Source: Phragmites australis (Eukaryota; Streptophyta; Magnoliopsida; Poales; Poaceae). Taken from it: a stretch of 64,000 bases of DNA. The position numbers were made by a program, and so were the translations under genes. Below are positions 59,901 through 64,000 of this stretch, one piece after another (position 1 is the stretch's first letter; each line of letters starts with the position of its first letter). The stretch covers positions 6,148,001 to 6,212,000 of the forward strand of contig NC_084935.1 of assembly GCF_958298935.1 (NCBI RefSeq), given 5' to 3'. Below the pieces are notes generated by a model. It was not told the origin of the DNA. It did not search any database and saw nothing but the letters and a program-made list of their open reading frames with translations.

Positions 59901-60183
59901 CATCACTAAACAAGCATGTGAAACCCAAATCACATAGTTGAGCTACGGAGAGTAGATTGAAGCTAAGTGATTCTACTAAAAGAACATTGGAAATAGAGAG
60001 ATCTTTTGAGATAGCCACCTTACCCAAACCTACCACATTTGCCTTAGAGTTATCACCAAAAGTGACTTTATCATGATTATCCACTTCATCTTCTAGCGAG
60101 GTGAACATCGTTACATTGCCGGTCATATGTTGTGTACATCCGCTATCAAGCACCCAATGTTTTCCACCGGCTTTGTAGTTCAC
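56950..60183 (-). CDS. Copia pol polyprotein (protease, integrase, RT, RNase H)
   Basis: An open frame of 1077 codons in copia order. The aspartic protease is WVLDSGCTQHMTGN (DSG about 13-15). The pre-integrase region is LWHRRLAHIGMSQL. The integrase core has HMDLFGP, SDNGTEF (about 271) and NGVVERKN, so the DDE triad is kept. RT has WVFRNKQDEHG, ARLVAQGF, YQMDVKSAFLNG and YVDDIIFGS (about 762). RNase H has GYSDSDFAGC, KSTSGG and STSEAEYIA, ending FTKPLDEATFSRLRNEL. All key acids are present, so the enzyme set looks active. The frame begins right after an in-frame TAG (60186-60184) with no ATG before the protease, and it is offset from gag by -1, so expression needs recoding or splicing. The start given is the first sense codon (GTG), not a proven initiation site. 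Confidence 0.93.
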   Translation of the reverse strand: MNYKAGGKHWVLDSGCTQHMTGNVTMFTSLEDEVDNHDKVTFGDNSKANVVGLGKVAISKDLSISNVLLVESLSFNLLSVAQLCDLGFTCLFSDVDVIITSKKHNDLIFKGFRHGHIYLVDFSSNDASLTTCLFTKTSMGWLWHRRLAHIGMSQLKKVFKNGKVVGVKDVIFEKERLCSACQAGKQVASPHPYKSMMSTSRPLELLHMDLFGPTTYKSLGGNLYYLVIVDDYTRYTWTFFLDDKGKTVEIFKKFAKRAQNEFESILVKIRSDNGTEFKNTQIEDFCEERGIKHEFSSTYTPQQNGVVERKNKTLITLARAMLDEYGTPKKFWAEAINTACHASNRVYLHRLLKKTPYELLIGRKPNVSYFRVFGCKCFIYKKKERLGKFEKRCDIGFLVGYASNSKAYRVFNNATGFVEETCDVEFDESNGSQGEDISCDDVGDEPLRDAMKNIAIGDIKPKEDDEDVPSTSIPHTSMAPQVDKDEDKDDQPLPSHDVHISQEEAQAQAQDVGSPQNTPQQPQVKHTHISKDHPIDLIIGSPSRGVQTRSRQCASFCEHYSFVSCSEPTHVDEALTDPDWVMAMQEELNNFTRNEVWILEERPQDKNIIGTKWVFRNKQDEHGVVVRNKARLVAQGFAQIEGLDFGETFAPVARLEAIRILLAFASHRNIKLYQMDVKSAFLNGLINELVYVEQTPGFKDPRYPNHVYRLVKALYGLKQAPRAWYERLRDFLINQGFKIGRVDTTLFTKIIDNELFLCQVYVDDIIFGSTNKEFCKEFGDMMSKEFEMSMIGELNYFLGFQIKQLKEGTFIHQEKYTRDILKKFKMEECKPIKTPMPTNGHLDLDETGKSIDQKLYRSMIGSLLYLTASRPDIMFSVCMCAHFQANPKESHLGAVKRILRYLKHTPSIGLWYPKGASFVLLGYSDSDFAGCRVDRKSTSGGCYLLERSLVYWSSKKQNSVALSTSEAEYIAAGACCAQILYMKQTLLDFGVRLEKVPLLCDNESAVKIANNPVQHSRTKHIDIRHHFLRDHVANNDISLSSVRSEDQLADIFTKPLDEATFSRLRNELNVIDASNVI

Positions 60184-60197
60184 CTACACACATGTGA

Positions 60198-62285
60198 TCA
60201 AGCCTTTTGTTTAGGTACCCAACCAAGTTTGGTACCTTTTATGTGAGATACAAGAGATTTAGGCACCCAAAGTTGCCTAGGAAGTTTGCCCTTAGCTTGA
60301 GTTCCAATGAATTTTGCCATAATTTTACCATTTTTAAGCTTATGTAATAGAAAATGATGATCATTAAATGTGGACTTGTATTTAGAAGGCAAAATAGGGA
60401 GAGGTTTGGTAGGAATTGGACACTCCCTTGTGTGGTGTCCGGTGACTTGACAATGTTGGCAATATGAACCAACTTCCTTGATGAAACAATTCTTGATCTC
60501 CGGTGTCTTTATGACCCTTTTTACCGGGTTGGGGAAGCATCCAAGTCCTTTCTTGTTGAAGTACAAAGCATTCATCATGAGAATTTCTTTGTGCTTGTAC
60601 TCCCCCTTAGTCAACCGGGCCACACAAGATTTGAGACTTGCAATTTCACTTTGAAGCTCTTGCTCCCTTGCATGGTTAGTCTTAGATGATGATGTAATAT
60701 CACATGATATATCAAGAAGATCATCACAAGAGGTAGATGCATTGACCTTAACTACATCATTATCAACCAATTCATCCAAGCTACGATCAATGGCATCATA
60801 GGCATATTCAAGTTCTTGGTGTTTGTATATTAGGCCATCATGCTCAAGTTTTAGCTTATAGTTACTTGCTTTAAGAGACTTGTTGGATTCAACTACTTCA
60901 TCATATTTTCCAAGCAAATTATTGTGTTTAGTGAGCAACTCATCATGTTTAGAACTAAGCATGGAGTTAGCATTTTCAAGCAACTTGATTTTAGCCTTTT
61001 GCCTCTTGATGATAGCAGCATAGTCATTCATTAGCTTAGATAGATCATTAGGAGAAAGACCATTATCATCACTACTATCATCTTCCTCACTACTCACCTT
61101 GTTGTTACCTTTTGCCATGAGGCACATAGGTGGTGGAGGTAGAGGTGGATCATCATTGACGATTGCGAGACCCGCGAAGTTGTTGTCATCATTATCACTT
61201 GAGTCATCACTTGAGCTCTCACCGGAGACCCATTCACCAACAATGTAGGCCTTACGTCCTCCACCTCTCTTGTTAAAGAGCTTCTTCTTCATCTTATCTT
61301 GATCCTTCTTCTTGTACTTGTCCTCATCTTCACTTGCATCAAGCTTCTTGGACTTGTTCTTGTTTCTCTTGTCAGGATGAGGACAATCATATGATATGTG
61401 ACCAAGATTACCACAATTGTAGCACTTCTTCTTGTCTCCACCACCGAACTTGTCAAATTTCTTTGGACGAAATTTGTTCTTCTTGGGATCATAGTTGTAG
61501 CCCTTCTTTTGAAACTTAGAGATCATCCTTGTGGTTCTTCTCATGAGAAGAGCAAGCTCGGTGTCGGAGTCATCATCATCATGTTCATCATTATCGTCAT
61601 CTTCATCACTTTCACTTGATGATGAAGGAAGCTTGATCTTCTTCTTCTTGTTGCCGACCATCTTTGCTTTGAGAGCAAGGTTTTTCTTGGATGAGGACTC
61701 ATGATCTCCAAACAAGAACATTTCATGCGCACAAATCTTTCCAACGGCATCTGTGATGGTCATGTCATTGATGTCTCTTTCATGAAGAAGAGAGATAACA
61801 ATATTGTATTGTGGCTTGGGAAGTACCATCAAGATCCTACGAATAACATCTCCATCGGACAATTGAGTGAGTTCAAGAGAATTGATTTCTTCCACAAGCA
61901 TGTTCATACGAGAATACATGTCATTGCATAATTCATTTGGAAACATCTTGAATTGATTTAGAGCATTCATAAGCACATGATATCTTTCTTCACGAATTCT
62001 CCTAGATCCCTCATGAATTTCACAAAGAGCGACCCAAATGTCATGAGCAAATTCCTTACTTCTAACTCTAGAGAAAACTTCTTCACTAATTCCCTCAAAT
62101 ATAGCATTCTTAGCCTTAGCATTCCACCTAACTTCTTGTTCGGTAAAAGGTTGTTCAAACCCAACGGAGGTTGCTTGCCAACACTCGGGGGAAATAGCCT
62201 CTAGATAGCTCGCCATGCGAACTTTCCAATACGCAAAGTTCTTTCCCTCGAACCTTGGCACGCTACTTCCGCTCCCCGGGGCCAT
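60198..62285 (-). CDS. Copia gag polyprotein with two zinc knuckles
   Basis: Intact, 695 aa. The ATG lies 35 bp after the PBS. The N terminus (RFEGKNFAYWKVRMASYLEA) and the following WNAKAKNAIFEGISEEVFSR region are the DUF4219/UBN2-type gag fold. A Lys/Asp/Glu-rich linker leads to the first CCHC knuckle CYNCGNLGHISYDC (about 287-300). Then come acidic and coiled-coil segments (about 390-560) and a second knuckle CQHCQVTGHHTREC (about 606-619). Gag forms the particle and packages RNA; the long C-terminal part with a second knuckle is characteristic of SIRE/Maximus gag. It ends with TGA at 60200-60198, 14 bp before the first sense codon of pol. Confidence 0.92.
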   Translation of the reverse strand: MAPGSGSSVPRFEGKNFAYWKVRMASYLEAISPECWQATSVGFEQPFTEQEVRWNAKAKNAIFEGISEEVFSRVRSKEFAHDIWVALCEIHEGSRRIREERYHVLMNALNQFKMFPNELCNDMYSRMNMLVEEINSLELTQLSDGDVIRRILMVLPKPQYNIVISLLHERDINDMTITDAVGKICAHEMFLFGDHESSSKKNLALKAKMVGNKKKKIKLPSSSSESDEDDDNDEHDDDDSDTELALLMRRTTRMISKFQKKGYNYDPKKNKFRPKKFDKFGGGDKKKCYNCGNLGHISYDCPHPDKRNKNKSKKLDASEDEDKYKKKDQDKMKKKLFNKRGGGRKAYIVGEWVSGESSSDDSSDNDDNNFAGLAIVNDDPPLPPPPMCLMAKGNNKVSSEEDDSSDDNGLSPNDLSKLMNDYAAIIKRQKAKIKLLENANSMLSSKHDELLTKHNNLLGKYDEVVESNKSLKASNYKLKLEHDGLIYKHQELEYAYDAIDRSLDELVDNDVVKVNASTSCDDLLDISCDITSSSKTNHAREQELQSEIASLKSCVARLTKGEYKHKEILMMNALYFNKKGLGCFPNPVKRVIKTPEIKNCFIKEVGSYCQHCQVTGHHTRECPIPTKPLPILPSKYKSTFNDHHFLLHKLKNGKIMAKFIGTQAKGKLPRQLWVPKSLVSHIKGTKLGWVPKQKA

Positions 62286-62319
62286 TTCTCTAGGATTTTA
62301 AGCCTATCAAGAGAACGTA

Positions 62320-62331
62320 GCTCTGATACCA
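62320..62331 (-). other. Primer binding site of the copia element (tRNA-iMet)
   Basis: TGGTATCAGAGC on the minus strand, 2 bp inside the 5' LTR, complementary to initiator tRNA-Met. Confidence 0.93.
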
Positions 62332-62333
62332 AT

Positions 62334-64000
62334 TGAAAGGATCGAATAGCCCAAGAGGGGGGGGGTGAATTGGGATATTAAATTTGTTTTTTTAATTAAC
62401 TACTGTACCAAATAAAACTTATAAGAAACGCAAGTAAGGAATTTTAACTAGCACAAGATAGCTAACCACGCAAGAATTAACTAAGAAAGACAATTCCTAA
62501 GAAGAACTTGCAATAATAACAAAGCTCAAAATAAGATGCAAGAAAGTAAAGAGTTGGAGAAGACAACACCGATTTTTTCCCGAGGTTTCGAGAAGTTGGC
62601 ACTTCCCCCTAGTCCTCGTTGGAGCATCCACCAAGGATGTAGCTCCCCCTTGAGTCACCAAGGCTCAAGTGCTCCCTCTTGATTACCCTTTCTCCATCTC
62701 CGGATTGGCGGGTATCAAACCAAGTACATCCTCTTTTTCCGGGGCTCCCACAATTGCTCCAAGAGCTCACCGAGAAATCATCCGATCACCAAGATCGTCT
62801 AGGTGTTGCCAACCACCAAGAGTAACAAGCCTCAAGCTTCACTTGACAAAGACCAAGCCTAGACAACAGCTAGATGCACACTTGTTACTCTCCAAGCACT
62901 CAAAGAAGTCCTTAATCCTCAACTAAGAACTTAAAATGGACACAAGTGCTCCCTCTCTTGCCTCTAAATGACACACCAAGTGTATGAGCTGCTACAGGAT
63001 CGCAAGAGCAACTGTTGAAACCAACTGAGTGGGTATTTATAGCCTAGAGATCAAAAATTAGCCGTTGGCTAACCACTCTCATTTTACTGTAATCACCGGA
63101 TAATCCGCTGGCTATATCCTTAAGATCACCGGATAGTCCGGTGGGTTCAAACCCAGAGCCAGCTGTCACTAGCCGTTGCACGGCAACATTTGTCCGGTGA
63201 TAAACTCCGGTGAACAACAGTCAACACCGGATAATCCGGTGAGTACAACTCACCCGACCCTTCGAATTTCCGAACCTTCTGCAAGAAATACTCCGGTGAT
63301 ATTTTTGCTACCACCGGATAATCCGGTGAGTTCAATTTGTCTGAGTTTCTTCACAACATTTCTCCGGTGGTCTGCCAGCTAAGTCACCGGATAATCCTGT
63401 GAACGTAATTTTCCACTGTGGCCCGAAGCAATGCTCTCTGCAAGAAATAGTCCGGTGTTCATATTATGCATTCACCGGATAATCCGGTGGGTACAAAATT
63501 GTTTTTCTCCGAAAATTTTCTCTGCTGGAAAAGCTCCGGTGGTCACCGGACTTTCAGCACCGGATATTCCGGTGTAACACTTCTGAAATTTTTCATATAA
63601 TTCGGATGCCTCAATTAGTGTTTATCCGGTGAGTATTAGACATCCATCAGAGGATAATCCGGTGAATAAATGTTTTGTGAACTTGTCCAATTCAACTCTC
63701 TTTGAGCTCTAATTCCTTGACAGCTTCACCATGGACTTGTATGCTCTACCTAGTGCTAGAATTTAACAAGTGTGCATCATCTACGTCTAGACTCACTAAG
63801 TCAAGCTACTACTTTTAGCCCCCCTTTATAGTACGGTCAAAAGACAAAAAGAAAAAGGAGACCTATACTACTCTAAGTATCCTTCATCTCCTTTGTGATA
63901 CTTAGAACTAGAAGATCCTTAGTCTTAAAGCATATGTCCTTTGATTGTCCATATAAGCACTTTAGGGCCCAAGATTAACCAAATGTCATTGTATACTGAA
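62334..64000 (-). repeat. 5' LTR of the copia element, cut by window end
   Basis: Nearly identical to 50466-52132. Differences seen are a G-run of 9 against 6, a 3-bp indel near 62405, and about 7 substitutions, including two within the motif array at about 63095-63108. It carries the same CCGGATAATCCGG array. Confidence 0.93.

Larger units (their letters stand above)
50466..64000 (-). mobile_element. Young Ty1/copia element of SIRE/Maximus type, about 13.6 kb, right edge off window
   Basis: On the minus strand the order is 5' LTR (62334 to beyond 64000), PBS (62331-62320), gag (62285-60198), pol (60183-56950), a spacer, ORF3 (54847-52637), polypurine tracts, and 3' LTR (52229-50466). All three large ORFs are uninterrupted. 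Over the 1667 bp of LTR visible on both sides I counted about 7 substitutions plus two 3-bp length changes (a G-run and one indel), so the LTRs are over 99% identical. The large gag with two zinc knuckles and an extra ORF after pol fit the SIRE/Maximus lineage. About 97 bp of the right LTR and the right TSD are outside the window. Confidence 0.93.

Overview
The window looks like nuclear DNA of a grass (Poaceae, probably panicoid; the species cannot be read from sequence alone). Signs are intron-bearing plant genes with GT-AG introns, LTR retrotransposons primed by initiator tRNA-Met, and many hAT, Stowaway, Mutator-like and CACTA-like DNA elements. No rRNA or tRNA gene, CRISPR array or bacterial operon was seen. 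Exon models were built by hand from splice signals and reading frame. Repeat boundaries rest on terminal motifs and target-site duplications (TSDs).

Left third (1-23,800): layered repeats. A minus-strand Ty3/gypsy LTR (1-4022, cut by the window edge) carries a solo copia-type LTR (about 1101-2592, TSD ACATG). A decayed Ty3/gypsy chromovirus of the Tekay/Del type (4650-15843) has two LTRs, PBS, an extra ORF before gag, broken gag-pol, PPT and a perfect TSD (TCTGG). A remnant of an INTS4/SIEL-like gene lies at about 17,000-17,200. A solo Tekay-type LTR (19,566-22,144) and GC-rich debris follow.

Middle (24,000-50,400): the gene island. Two minus-strand genes look intact: an OCT7/NIAP-like MFS transporter (5 exons, 482 codons) and a GDSL esterase/lipase (5 exons, 338 codons). 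To their right are two broken plus-strand genes: a fatty-acid-binding chalcone-isomerase-like gene (FAP1 type) and a VMP1/KMS1-like membrane protein gene. Both carry stops, frameshifts and transposon insertions. Spaces between genes hold small DNA transposons, several with exact TSDs.

Right end (50,466-64,000): a large, young, apparently coding-competent Ty1/copia element of the SIRE/Maximus type on the minus strand. It has intact gag (695 aa), intact pol (about 1077 aa) in another frame, a 2.1 kb spacer, an intact 736-codon extra ORF of unknown function in the position where some SIRE elements carry an env-like gene, PPT and LTRs. The right LTR runs off the window by about 97 bp. Its LTRs and spacer carry arrays of near-palindromic CACCGGATAATCCGGTG motifs. 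Two older solo LTRs in the window carry analogous but diverged arrays. Unknown ORF3 plus cognate motif arrays is the most interesting system here.
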